Assembly (NCBI RefSeq): GCF_023101685.1
Contig: NZ_CP082164.1
Span: 4,216,001 to 4,280,000 of the forward strand
Origin: Bradyrhizobium sp. 186
GTDB taxonomy: Bacteria; Pseudomonadota; Alphaproteobacteria; Rhizobiales; Xanthobacteraceae
Direction: 5' to 3'
DNA length: 64,000 nucleotides
Part shown: in pieces, positions 44,547-53,640 of the stretch
Layout: the number at the start of each line of letters is the position of its first letter
Position numbering within the stretch: the first letter of the stretch is position 1
Program-made: the position numbers and the translations under genes
The notes under the pieces: model-generated
What the model saw: the letters and a program-made list of their open reading frames with translations, nothing else
What the model was told of the DNA's origin: nothing
Database searches by the model: none

Positions 44547-45728
44547 ATGATGCACAAACTTGATCGTAGAGCATTCTGCGTTGCTATGGGCCTAATCGGG
44601 TTGGGGGCCGGATCGATTGAAGTCCGGGCCCAGGATGCGGCAATCCGGCTCGGCCTTGTTGCTCCGATGAGCGGACCCAATTCCCGCTACGGCTCCTTCT
44701 CGTTGCGCGGCGCTCAGCTAGCAACCGAGGAAATCAACAATGCCGGCGGCGTTGGTGGCCGCAAGATCGCGATCATTTCAGGCGACAGCCAGGGAACACC
44801 GGTCGAAGGCGTTTCGGCCACGCGCCGCCTGATCGACCTGGACAAAGTCGACTTCATCATCGGCGACGTGTCGAGCTCGGTGACGCTCGCCATGCAGCCC
44901 GTCGCCGAGGACGCTGGCGTACTGCTCCTGAATGCCGCTTCTTCCAATCCGAAGATTACCTATGGTGCGGGCGTCGGCGGTTTCAAATGGACGTTCCGCA
45001 ACTATCCGACCGATGAGAACCGCGCGCTCGTCGTCATCCAGTATGCCGCAGAGAAAAGAGGTTTTACGAAGTTTGCGATTCTCTCCGTCGATACCGACTA
45101 CGGGCGCGCAGCCATCGAGTTCACGAAGAAATATCTTCCCAAATTCAAAGGCGAGATCCTGACGGAAGACTACTACAAGGAAGGGGAGGTTGATTTTCGC
45201 AGTGTGCTCGCGAAGATTCGTGACTCCGGCGCTCAGGCCATTATCATGTACGGTAACGCGGACACGACACCGATCATCGGGCGCCAGATGATCGAAGTCG
45301 GCTTGGCCGGCAAGGTACCGCTAATCGGAAACGCGGAATTCAATACCGAAAGCACCATCAAGGCAGCGCCGAAGGCGCTCGAAGGAGCCGTTGAGGCCGC
45401 CGCATGGCTGCCTGCTTGGGACGCTCCGAAGAGCCTCGCTTTCGTGGAGAAGTTCAAAGCCAAATATCGCGAGACTCCCAACAATCACGCCTATGTGCAT
45501 TGGGAGACAGTGCATCTGCTGGCCAAGGCGGTCGAGGCTGCCGGCAGCGCCGATCGTGCCAAGGTTCGCGATGCCCTGTCCAGGATCAAGTATGACAGCG
45601 CCATGGGCGAGGTGACCTTCGACGATCACAATCAGGCTCGCCTGCCGATGATCCTGCTTCAAATCGAGAACGGCAAGCCCTCCATCAAGGGGGCATACTC
45701 GGCCGAAATCAAATATCCCGCCAAGTGA
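44547..45728 (+). CDS. livK: Branched-chain-type ABC transporter substrate-binding protein
   Basis: A 393-residue periplasmic protein of the Leu/Ile/Val-binding class (family 4). The signal segment DRRAFCVAMGLIGLGAG ends near VRAQD; then IRLGLVAPMSGPNSRYGSFS and QLATEEINNAGGVGG match the family. ATG at 44547 (MMHKLD) is chosen with GGAG upstream; longer in-frame starts exist. It is the first of five importer genes. Such proteins bind many amides, ureas and aromatic acids besides branched amino acids. Confidence 0.9.
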   Translation: MMHKLDRRAFCVAMGLIGLGAGSIEVRAQDAAIRLGLVAPMSGPNSRYGSFSLRGAQLATEEINNAGGVGGRKIAIISGDSQGTPVEGVSATRRLIDLDKVDFIIGDVSSSVTLAMQPVAEDAGVLLLNAASSNPKITYGAGVGGFKWTFRNYPTDENRALVVIQYAAEKRGFTKFAILSVDTDYGRAAIEFTKKYLPKFKGEILTEDYYKEGEVDFRSVLAKIRDSGAQAIIMYGNADTTPIIGRQMIEVGLAGKVPLIGNAEFNTESTIKAAPKALEGAVEAAAWLPAWDAPKSLAFVEKFKAKYRETPNNHAYVHWETVHLLAKAVEAAGSADRAKVRDALSRIKYDSAMGEVTFDDHNQARLPMILLQIENGKPSIKGAYSAEIKYPAK

Positions 45729-45750
45729 ACCCGAGAGAGGAGTAACCGAA

Positions 45751-46623
45751 ATGTTGTCCGCGATCTTCGAGCAGATCGTCAACGGCATCGTTTCCGGCTC
45801 CGTCTACGCCATCGTCGCCGTCGGAATGACGATGATCTTCGGTGTTCTCCGCGCCATCAACTTCGCGCACGGCGAATACTACATGCTGGGCACCTTTGGT
45901 GCCTGGTTTGCGATCGAATATTTCGAACTGCCTTATCCCGTCGCGATAGTGATCGGCGTGATCGCGACCGCGGTCATCGCCGTCGTCGTCGGCAGGTTCG
46001 TGATGCAGCGCATCGTGGGCGCGCCGCCGGAAACCGGGGTGCTGGCAACGCTCGGCATCGCGCTGGTCCTGCAAAATACCGTGATTCTCGTCTTCGGCGG
46101 CGGCTATAAATTCTTCTCCGGCGGTTACATCGAGCCGGTTTCGATCTTCGGCTTCACGCTGGCCGAGCAGCGCGTCCTGATCATCATCGTGTGCATTCTG
46201 GTCTTCGCCGGGCTGGAATTGATGGTCACCTACAGCCGCATGGGAAAGGCCATGCGCGCGGTGTCGCAGAATATCGAGTGTTGCGCGGTGGTCGGCATTG
46301 ACGTGCCCCAGGTGGCGCTTCGGACGTTCATTCTTGGGGCTTGCCTGGCGGCGTTGTCCGGCGTGCTGACGGCGCCGGTGAATGTCAGCGTCTATGGCGG
46401 GATGGGCGAGATCATCACGTTCAAGACTTTGCCGGTCATCATCATGGGTGGGCTCGGCAATGTCCGCGGCACGTTCTTCGCGGCGATGATCCTCGGCATC
46501 GCGGAAAGCCTGGTGGCGACCTATGTCGGTCTGCAGTTCCGCGACACCGTCGGATTCGCAACATTGATGCTCGTACTGATGTGGCGTCCCCACGGCCTTT
46601 TCTCTGCGCAAGCCCGGTTCTGA
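45751..46623 (+). CDS. livH: Branched-chain-type ABC permease, LivH type
   Basis: A 290-residue permease with typical LivH segments: GIVSGSVYAIVAVGMTMIFG, VLRAINFAHGEYYMLGTFG and the ending HGLFSAQARF. GAGAGGAG precedes the ATG, 22 bp after livK. It forms the pore with the LivM-type protein. Confidence 0.95.
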   Translation: MLSAIFEQIVNGIVSGSVYAIVAVGMTMIFGVLRAINFAHGEYYMLGTFGAWFAIEYFELPYPVAIVIGVIATAVIAVVVGRFVMQRIVGAPPETGVLATLGIALVLQNTVILVFGGGYKFFSGGYIEPVSIFGFTLAEQRVLIIIVCILVFAGLELMVTYSRMGKAMRAVSQNIECCAVVGIDVPQVALRTFILGACLAALSGVLTAPVNVSVYGGMGEIITFKTLPVIIMGGLGNVRGTFFAAMILGIAESLVATYVGLQFRDTVGFATLMLVLMWRPHGLFSAQARF

Positions 46624-46640
46624 TTGTTCGAGGACAGACG

Positions 46641-47627
46641 ATGTCGCCCAACGATCTCTCACTCTCGGCGCTCCGACGCGATCTGCGATTGCCGTTCGGC
46701 GTCGCGCTGGCGGCAGCCGCTTGTTCGGCCCCATTGTTCCTCGGCAACTATGCCTTGCACGCGATCATCATCGCGCTGATCTTCCTGTTGCCGGCCCACG
46801 GCCTTAATCTGCTTGTGGGCTACACCGGACTGTTGTCGCTGGCGCAGGCGGCGTTCTTCGGCATCGGTGCCTACACCTCCGCGCTGATGGCGGTGCATTT
46901 CGGCACGCCGTTTTATCTGAACCTCATTGCGGCCGGCGCCGTTGCTGGCGCGATTGCGCTGCCCCTTGGCATTCCGGCGCTCCGGCTGCGCGCCACCTCA
47001 TTCGTGATGTGCACGCTTGGCTTCGTTATCATCGGGCAGGCCATCGCCAAGAACTGGATTGGCCTCACCCGCGGTGACATGGGGCTGTCGGGCATTCCGA
47101 AGCCTTATTTCGCGCTTGGGCCGGCATCATTCACCATCTCGGGAACGACGAGCTTCTATTATCTGGTGCTGGTGATCGCCGTGATCGGCACACTCGCGGC
47201 ATATCTGATCGTGCGGTCGGCGGCCGGGCGCAACATGGTTGCCATTCGCGAGAATGAGACGTTGGCCGAATCCGTCGGCATCCCGACCTGGCGCTACAAG
47301 CTGGTCGTGTTCATGATCAGCGCGGCTTTTGCTGGTTTGGGCGGAAGCATCTATGCGCACTATCTCACGGTGGTCAGTCCGCTCACATTCCAGATGTACT
47401 ATTCGACGACGATGCTGATCATCGTGCTCGGTGGTGGCGCGGGAACAATTTCCGGTGTCGTCTTCGGCAGTTTGCTGTTCGTCGGGCTCTCCGAGGCCTT
47501 GCGCATCGCGCCGGAAGTTCGAATGATCGCCTACGGGCTCTGCCTGCTGGCGCTCGTATTCTGGTTCCCGAAGGGATTTGCGCCGCTCATCGATCGCTTC
47601 TGGTATTTTCTCAAGGAGCGGAAATGA
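46641..47627 (+). CDS. livM: Branched-chain-type ABC permease, LivM type
   Basis: A 328-residue permease. From ATG 46641: GLNLLVGYTGLLSLAQAAFF, GIPALRLRATSFVMCTLGF and YTGLLSL features identify LivM. Start selected for the GAGG-like site and the 17-bp spacing to livH; the frame upstream is antisense/shadow of livH. It overlaps livG by ATGA. Unlike the LivM relic at 40623, it is complete. Confidence 0.95.
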   Translation: MSPNDLSLSALRRDLRLPFGVALAAAACSAPLFLGNYALHAIIIALIFLLPAHGLNLLVGYTGLLSLAQAAFFGIGAYTSALMAVHFGTPFYLNLIAAGAVAGAIALPLGIPALRLRATSFVMCTLGFVIIGQAIAKNWIGLTRGDMGLSGIPKPYFALGPASFTISGTTSFYYLVLVIAVIGTLAAYLIVRSAAGRNMVAIRENETLAESVGIPTWRYKLVVFMISAAFAGLGGSIYAHYLTVVSPLTFQMYYSTTMLIIVLGGGAGTISGVVFGSLLFVGLSEALRIAPEVRMIAYGLCLLALVFWFPKGFAPLIDRFWYFLKERK

Positions 47628-48394
47628 CCGGTCTGCCTATTCTCGAAGTCTCCGGACTGCAAAAGTCGTACGGCGCCGTCCGCGCGGTCGACGATGTCAG
47701 CCTGTATGTCGGCCGCGGCGAGATATGCGGGCTTATCGGCCCGAACGGCTCGGGCAAGTCGACCTTTTTCGACTGCGCGACCGGTCTCTCCAAGCCGAAC
47801 GCCGGTACGGTGAAACTCGACGGTCAGGACATTACGGGATGGTCGCTTAACCGTATCGCCCGGGAGGGCCGCATGCTGCGCTCGTTCCAGAAGACGGTGG
47901 TGTTTAGCGCCCTCGATGTAGAGGAAAATCTCGTTATTGCTGGCCAGATGTTCACCTTTCCGGGCCTCTGGTCCACCTTCGGGATTGGTGCTGCGGCGCG
48001 TGATCGCGTCGAGGCGTTGAGGGAACGTGCGCGTGAGCTGATCAAGATCGCCGGCCTCTGGGATGTGCGCCATCAGCCCGCCGGGAAACTGTCGGGTGGC
48101 CAGCAGAAGCTGATCCAGTTTGCATCCATGCTGATGCCGGAGCCTAAACTCATCCTTCTCGACGAGCCGATGGCCGGCATCAATCCCAAGCTGATCGAGC
48201 GTGTCGTCGAGAGCATTCGCTTCGCAAATGATAAATTCGGCGCCAGCTTCCTGGTGATCGAGCACAACATCGATGTCGTTACCGACATCTGCGAACGCAT
48301 CGTCGTGCTCGATCAGGGGCGCAAGCTGGCTGAGGGGACACCCGACGAAATCGTTCGCAACCAGGCGGTGCGGGAGGCCTATCTCGGTGGCTGA
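47624..48394 (+). CDS. livG: Branched-chain-type ABC ATPase, LivG type
   Basis: A 256-residue ATPase: Walker A GLIGPNGSGKST, signature KLSGGQQKLIQFA, Walker B LILLDEPMAGINPK and H-loop VIEHNIDVVTDI. The start overlaps the livM stop, the end overlaps livF (GTG at 48387), showing tight coupling in the operon. Confidence 0.95.
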   Translation: MTGLPILEVSGLQKSYGAVRAVDDVSLYVGRGEICGLIGPNGSGKSTFFDCATGLSKPNAGTVKLDGQDITGWSLNRIAREGRMLRSFQKTVVFSALDVEENLVIAGQMFTFPGLWSTFGIGAAARDRVEALRERARELIKIAGLWDVRHQPAGKLSGGQQKLIQFASMLMPEPKLILLDEPMAGINPKLIERVVESIRFANDKFGASFLVIEHNIDVVTDICERIVVLDQGRKLAEGTPDEIVRNQAVREAYLGG

Positions 48395-49130
48395 TGATCC
48401 CAGTCTCTCGATTAAAGGCCTGCGCGCAGGCTACGGCTCGCTTGACATCCTCAACGGCGTCGATCTCGACGTGCCGCAGGGACAGTTCGTCGCCCTGATG
48501 GGGCCGAACGGCGCGGGCAAGTCGACGCTGCTGAAGTCGCTCTATGGAATGACGACGATCAAGGGCGGCAGCATCGAATGGCAGGGCAAGAATATCGCCG
48601 GCTACAAGTCGCGGGCGATCCTCGCCGAAGGCATCGCGTTCGTGCCGCAAGGCCGCTGTAATTTTCCGGTCATGACGATCGACGAAAATCTGCAAATGGC
48701 TGCCTATACGCTGCACGATGCCAGGGTAAAGGCCGACCGGGACTATGTCTATGACCTGTTTCCGATCCTGAAGACGCGACGCAATACGCTGGCCGGCAAC
48801 ATGTCCGGCGGCGAGCAGCAATTGCTGGAGGTGGCGATGGCCGTCCTGCAACGGCCGAAGATCCTGCTCGTCGACGAACCCTCGGTCGGTCTTTCTCCGG
48901 CGGCTATTGCAATCGTCTTCAACGAGCTGCTGCGCATCAACGCCGGTGGACAGACCATCCTGCTCGTCGAGCAGAACACCAGGAAGGCAATGGAGGTCGC
49001 GCACCGCGCGGTCATCCTGCGTCTCGGCAAGGTGATCTGGGATGGCAGGCCCGCAGATATCACCCATGATGAACTCGGCGAGCTCTTCCTGACGGGCAGG
49101 ATGCGGGGCGAGGCCAAAGCCGAACATTGA
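48387..49130 (+). CDS. livF: Branched-chain-type ABC ATPase, LivF type
   Basis: A 247-residue ATPase from GTG 48387. Walker A LMGPNGAGKSTLLKSL, AFVPQGRCNFPVMTIDENLQ typical of LivF, signature MSGGEQQLLEVAMAV and Walker B LLVDEPSVGLSP. It is 22 bp upstream of the aminotransferase gene, so enzyme genes are probably part of the importer operon. Confidence 0.95.
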   Translation: MADDPSLSIKGLRAGYGSLDILNGVDLDVPQGQFVALMGPNGAGKSTLLKSLYGMTTIKGGSIEWQGKNIAGYKSRAILAEGIAFVPQGRCNFPVMTIDENLQMAAYTLHDARVKADRDYVYDLFPILKTRRNTLAGNMSGGEQQLLEVAMAVLQRPKILLVDEPSVGLSPAAIAIVFNELLRINAGGQTILLVEQNTRKAMEVAHRAVILRLGKVIWDGRPADITHDELGELFLTGRMRGEAKAEH

Positions 49131-49152
49131 TTATCGTTTAGAGGAAACCACC

Positions 49153-50361
49153 GTGACCAACTTCGTACCCGCCGCGCGCGTGTCGCGCATCAAGATTTCC
49201 CCGACGACGGCCGCCGCGGCGCGTGTGCGCGAATTGAAGGCTGCCGGGCACGACATCGTCGATATGACGATCGGCGAACCGGATTTCGACACCCCAGATC
49301 ACGTCAAGGCCGCTGCACACGCGGCGATCGACAGGGGCGAGACCAAGTACACCGCCGTCAATGGCACGCCTGCCCTGCGCGCTGCGATCATTTCCGACTA
49401 CAAGCGTCGCCTCGGACTTGACTATGCGGAAAGCGAAATCTGTGTCGGCGGCGGTGCCAAGCAGATCCTTTTCCTGGCATTGATGGCGAGCGTCGAGGAG
49501 GGCGCCGAAGTCATCATTCCCGCACCGTATTGGGTGTCATATCCCGACATGGTGATCGCCAACGACGGCAAGCCCGTCATCGTTGCGTGCTCCGAGAACG
49601 TCGGCTTCAAATTGACCCCGGCCGCGCTGGAGGCTGCGATCACACCGCGGACGCGATGGCTGATCTTGAATACGCCCTCGAACCCGACGGGCGCGGCCTA
49701 TGATCGGGCCGAACTGGAGGCGCTGGGCGAGGTGCTGCTTCGCCATCCTCACGTGATGGTGCTGTCCGACGACATTTACGATCAGATCTGGTTCCGCGAC
49801 GAGCCGATGACGACGCTTGTGGCAGCGGTGCTGATGCTGAGGGATCGCATCCTTCTCACCAATGGCGTTTCGAAGTCATACGCGATGACCGGCTGGCGCA
49901 TCGGCTATGCGGCCGGTCCAGCCGGGTTGATCGCGGCTATCAACAAGCTGCAGTCGCAGATGTTCTCCTGTCCATCGTCGATCAGCCAGGCCGCCGCAGC
50001 ACACGCGCTTGCCGCCGAGCAGACTTTCGTCGGGGAAAGCGTCAAGCTCTACAGAGAGCGCCGCGACTATGCCTGCGCACGCCTGAACGCCGTGCCTCAC
50101 CTGCGCTGCCTGGTGCCGGACGGTGCGTTCTATCTCTATCCGAGCTGCGCGGGCGCGATCGGCAAGGTCACCCCGGAAGGGAAGACGATCGACAGCGATC
50201 TCGACTTCGTCCTCTATCTCCTCGACAAGGGTGGGGTCGCGTCGGTCCATGGAGCGGCCTATGGGCTTTCTCCCTATTTCCGGCTATCGACGGCGACATC
50301 GATGGAGATGATCAAAGAGGCGTGCGACCGCATCGAGAAGGCCTGCTCCGATCTGCGCTGA
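49153..50361 (+). CDS. PLP-dependent aminotransferase, class I/II (AspC-like)
   Basis: A 402-residue fold-type I aminotransferase. It has MTIGEPDFDTPDHVKAAA near residue 38, ILNTPSNPTGA with Asn177, the Asp206 region (VLSDDIYDQI), and the Schiff-base Lys241 in GVSKSYAMTGWRIGYAAGP. Members convert aspartate or other amino acids to 2-oxo acids. GAGG precedes the GTG start. Together with the importer it suggests that the imported compound or its product carries an amino group. The substrate is uncertain. Confidence 0.92.
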   Translation: MTNFVPAARVSRIKISPTTAAAARVRELKAAGHDIVDMTIGEPDFDTPDHVKAAAHAAIDRGETKYTAVNGTPALRAAIISDYKRRLGLDYAESEICVGGGAKQILFLALMASVEEGAEVIIPAPYWVSYPDMVIANDGKPVIVACSENVGFKLTPAALEAAITPRTRWLILNTPSNPTGAAYDRAELEALGEVLLRHPHVMVLSDDIYDQIWFRDEPMTTLVAAVLMLRDRILLTNGVSKSYAMTGWRIGYAAGPAGLIAAINKLQSQMFSCPSSISQAAAAHALAAEQTFVGESVKLYRERRDYACARLNAVPHLRCLVPDGAFYLYPSCAGAIGKVTPEGKTIDSDLDFVLYLLDKGGVASVHGAAYGLSPYFRLSTATSMEMIKEACDRIEKACSDLR

Positions 50362-50462
50362 GGCAGTCGGAGCGCTCTGGCCGACAATGTCCTGGCCGAC
50401 AGTGCCTTGTTCTCTTGCCGTGATCGCCCTAATCTTCGGATTACACGGCGAAACGGCGAGCC

Positions 50463-51404
50463 ATGAGCGTTGATTTCACTAAATTGAAGAGCTTCGTGAA
50501 GATTGTCGATGCTGGTAGCGTATCTCGCGCCGCCAGCATTTTACGTACGGCTCAGCCAGCACTGTCCCAGCAGATCGCCGCGTTGGAGAGCCATTTCAAG
50601 CACAAGCTTCTCACGCGCAGCAATACCGGCATCACGCCGACCGAGGCCGGTCTCGTTCTTTATCGGCACGCCCAGTTGTTGCTGAAGCAGATCGAGCAGG
50701 CGAAGATCGACATCGATAACTCTTCGAAATCGTTGGCTGGGCGAGTCTCGATCGGCCTAGCGACCTATTCGACTTCGAGTGCGCTGTCGCTGCCGATCCT
50801 GAAGGAGATGAAAGCGCTTCATCCCCAGATCATCGTTCATATCAACGATAGCTTCGGCCACGTGCTGAGCGAGTTGATCATGACCGGCAGGATGGACATG
50901 GCCATCATCTACGGCTCGGAACCGATCAAGGGCGTCACGCTGCGCCCCTTGTTTCGGGAAGAACTGTTTCTGGTGTCACCTCCAGGTACCAAATTCGACA
51001 AACCATCGACCGAATCGTTGCCGCTTTCCGCGCTTGCCGATATGCCGCTCCTGTTGCCGAGCAGGGGCCATTTCCTGCGCCGGCTGATCGACGAGTCCCT
51101 GGCCCGGGCGCGTGTCGTCCCCAACGTGGTCTCCGAAATCGAGTCGGTTTCGTCGCTCGGCGCGGCCGTCATGGACGGCCTTGGTTCGACGATACTTCCT
51201 GCTTCCGTTGCCGCCGGCGCATCGAGTTTTGCCGGAGCCGATGTCAGGCGCCTGGCTCGCCCCGTGATCGAGGCAACGGTCTCGCTTTGCACCTCGGATC
51301 ATCTTCCGCTGTCGGAACCCGCAGTGGCGGTTCGATCGGTGCTTCTCGACGTGGTCGAGAAGCTGATGCGCAAGCACCCGCAAGGAATTCGGTCGGCGCC
51401 ATAA
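50463..51404 (+). CDS. LysR-family transcriptional regulator
   Basis: A 313-residue regulator. The N-terminal HTH reads SVSRAASILRTAQPALSQQI (about residues 18-37), and an effector domain from about residue 90 includes AGRVSIGLATYSTSSALSLP. Its closest general type is the Nac/CysB-like group of aromatic and nitrogen regulators (inference). It sits between the importer-aminotransferase genes and the hydantoinase genes; a 37-bp sequence shared by both promoters starts at its stop codon, suggesting it controls both groups and itself. Confidence 0.92.
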   Translation: MSVDFTKLKSFVKIVDAGSVSRAASILRTAQPALSQQIAALESHFKHKLLTRSNTGITPTEAGLVLYRHAQLLLKQIEQAKIDIDNSSKSLAGRVSIGLATYSTSSALSLPILKEMKALHPQIIVHINDSFGHVLSELIMTGRMDMAIIYGSEPIKGVTLRPLFREELFLVSPPGTKFDKPSTESLPLSALADMPLLLPSRGHFLRRLIDESLARARVVPNVVSEIESVSSLGAAVMDGLGSTILPASVAAGASSFAGADVRRLARPVIEATVSLCTSDHLPLSEPAVAVRSVLLDVVEKLMRKHPQGIRSAP

Positions 51405-51436
51405 GCAAAGTCTATAGCGGCAGACTGCACTTGTGT
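51395..51436 (+). promoter_or_regulatory. Candidate LysR box upstream of hyuA (copy 2)
   Basis: CGCCATAAG, CTATAGCGGCAGACTGCA and TTGTG match copy 1 (near 44391) without gaps. The block includes the lysR stop codon. It ends about 130 bp before hyuA. A CATAAC at about 51471 corresponds to the CATAAT of the livK promoter. Confidence 0.55.
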
Positions 51437-51564
51437 TGGCTGGCTCCGGCTGCATCCCGTACCCTTCAACCATAACGGGATTCCGGTAACCCGGGCTCGA
51501 TGATTTATCGGGTCGATCGGGACTATTCCCGGGCTGCCTGTAGAACTGTCGCGCCGAGGAAACA

Positions 51565-53628
51565 ATGGCCAAGCTCGCATTTGATACCGGGGGCACCTTC
51601 ACCGATTTTGCCCTTCTCGACGACGACGGCGAGTTGCATCTGCACAAGGTTTTGAGCACGCCGAAGAACCCGGCGGAAGCGGTCGTGCAGGGCGCAACCG
51701 AGCTGCTCGACCGGTTTGCCAGCGTTATCGATCTGGTAAAACTCCAGGTGCTCGGCGCCACGACCGTGGTCACCAATGCCGTTCTCGAACGCAAGGGCGT
51801 GGAAACCGGCTTCATCTCGACGGCCGGCTTTCAGGACATGCTGCGCATCCGCAATGAGGGCCGCTACGATCTCTATGACCTGAACCTCAGATATCCCGAT
51901 CCGCTGGTCACGCGTGCCAACAGCTTCGGCGCCGAGGCGCGCATGACCGCCGACGGCGCCGTGGTTACTGAACTGAAGGAAGACGCTATCCGGGAGATAG
52001 CTGGGCGATTGCGCAGCAAGGGCATAAAATCCGTCGCGGTCTGCCTGCTGCACGCTTACAAATACCCCAAGCACGAGCAGCGCATTGCCGCGCTGCTGCG
52101 GGAAGAGAGCCCGGATATCTTTGTGTCGCTTTCCTCGGAAGTCTGTCCGGAGGTGCGGGAGTTCGACCGCGCCTCGACGACGGTCGTCAATGCCTATACC
52201 CGCCCGCAGATGGCCGGGCATGTCGCCCACCTGCAGCGCGAATTCGCCAACAAGGGTATCGACCGGCAGGTGTTGTGGATGACTTCCTCCGGCGGCCTCG
52301 TTCCGAGCCTACGCGCCGCCGAACTGCCCGTGCGTCTGATTGAATCGGGGCCGGCTGCCGGTGCGGTCGCGGCGGCCGAGTTCGGCAGAACGGCGGGTGA
52401 GGCGAGCGTGTTGTCCTTTGACATGGGCGGCACCACGGCCAAGCTTTGCCTGATCCCGAATGGCGAGCCGACCGTCGGTACCGACCTCGAAGTGGCCCAC
52501 TATCAGCGCTTCCGCAAAGGGTCCGGCTTCCCACTCAAGATTCAGTCGATCCAGATGATCGAGATCGGCGCGGGGGGCGGGTCCATCGCGGCAAAGAATC
52601 CGCTCGGCCTTCTCGATGTCGGCCCGCGTTCCGCCGGCGCGCTTCCGGGTCCGGCAGCGTACCAACGCGGCGGCACGGAGCCGACCGTCACGGATGCCGA
52701 TATCCTGCTCGGCTACATGGGGGTCGAATCCTTTGTGGGCGGCTCGTTCAAAGTCTCGAAAGATGCGGCCCGGGAGGCGATGGAAAAGCTCGCTGCCTCG
52801 CTCGACGTCAGCGTCGACCGCTGCGCCTGGGGCATTCACGACCTCGTCAACGAATCCATGAGCAAGGCGGCGGCGATGCATGCGACCGACCTTGGCGTCG
52901 ATCCTCGTACGCTGCCGATGGTGGCTTTCGGCGGCGCCGGTCCAGTCCACGCCTACGGCATCGCGCGCAAGCTCGGCATCAAACGTATCATCTGCCCGAC
53001 CGGAGCGGGGGTCACCTCGGCGATCGGTCTCCTCATCGCCCCGGTTGCGGTGGACCTGTCCGCCAGTTTTCCGATGGGCGTGGACAATTGGGACTTCGAA
53101 CAAATGGAGCGGCTGCTCGACGATCTGGCCGCTCAGGGGGCCGAGGTCGTCAGCGCCGCTGGCATCGCGAAAGAGGCGATCACCAACCGTTACACCGTCG
53201 ACATGCGCTATGTCGGGCAGGGGCACGAGATCACGGTTGCGTTGCCCGATCGTAATTTGCGAAAGGACGAATTCCTCCAACAGCTAATGGACAATTTCAC
53301 CAAGCTCTACCGCGAGCTGTTCGGCCGTACCGTATCGGCGTCCCTCGAGGTCATTACCTGGCGGCTTCGTTCCAGCGGCGGCAAGGATCAGGTTACGCGC
53401 CCGCATAAGGCCCAGGTCGCGGTCGCCCTCAAGGGCAAGAGGTCGGTCTACTTCAACGAACTGGGCTCCTACGTTGAGACGCCCGTCTACGACCATTACA
53501 AGTTGCCGCTCGATCAGCCGATAAAGGGTCCGGCCATTATTGAACAGCGCGAGTCCACGGCCGTCGTTGGCCCAAGCGGCGCGGCTCATGTCGACGGGCA
53601 CGGCAATCTCGTGATCAACATTCTCTGA
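51565..53628 (+). CDS. hyuA: Hydantoinase/oxoprolinase family protein, subunit A (HyuA-type)
   Basis: A 687-residue ASKHA-fold ATPase subunit. The two phosphate-binding motifs are FDTGGTFTDFALLDDDG at residues 6-22 and VLSFDMGGTTAKLCL near 285. Further conserved text includes GATTVVTNAVLERKG and GAGGGSIA. HyuA/HyuB enzymes use ATP to open hydantoins or 5-oxoproline, or, in relatives, to carboxylate ketones. GAGGAAAC precedes the ATG. It begins 160 bp after lysR, with the shared box in between, and heads a four-gene group. Confidence 0.93.
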   Translation: MAKLAFDTGGTFTDFALLDDDGELHLHKVLSTPKNPAEAVVQGATELLDRFASVIDLVKLQVLGATTVVTNAVLERKGVETGFISTAGFQDMLRIRNEGRYDLYDLNLRYPDPLVTRANSFGAEARMTADGAVVTELKEDAIREIAGRLRSKGIKSVAVCLLHAYKYPKHEQRIAALLREESPDIFVSLSSEVCPEVREFDRASTTVVNAYTRPQMAGHVAHLQREFANKGIDRQVLWMTSSGGLVPSLRAAELPVRLIESGPAAGAVAAAEFGRTAGEASVLSFDMGGTTAKLCLIPNGEPTVGTDLEVAHYQRFRKGSGFPLKIQSIQMIEIGAGGGSIAAKNPLGLLDVGPRSAGALPGPAAYQRGGTEPTVTDADILLGYMGVESFVGGSFKVSKDAAREAMEKLAASLDVSVDRCAWGIHDLVNESMSKAAAMHATDLGVDPRTLPMVAFGGAGPVHAYGIARKLGIKRIICPTGAGVTSAIGLLIAPVAVDLSASFPMGVDNWDFEQMERLLDDLAAQGAEVVSAAGIAKEAITNRYTVDMRYVGQGHEITVALPDRNLRKDEFLQQLMDNFTKLYRELFGRTVSASLEVITWRLRSSGGKDQVTRPHKAQVAVALKGKRSVYFNELGSYVETPVYDHYKLPLDQPIKGPAIIEQRESTAVVGPSGAAHVDGHGNLVINIL

Positions 53629-53640
53629 GGACGACGCGCG

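Noticed and set aside
45709-46734. Long minus-strand open frame opposite livH
   Set aside because: High-GC antisense shadow, rich in Arg/His/Asp, no family motif; livH on the plus strand is certain.
52309-53280. Long minus-strand open frame opposite hyuA
   Set aside because: Antisense shadow of a well-supported gene.
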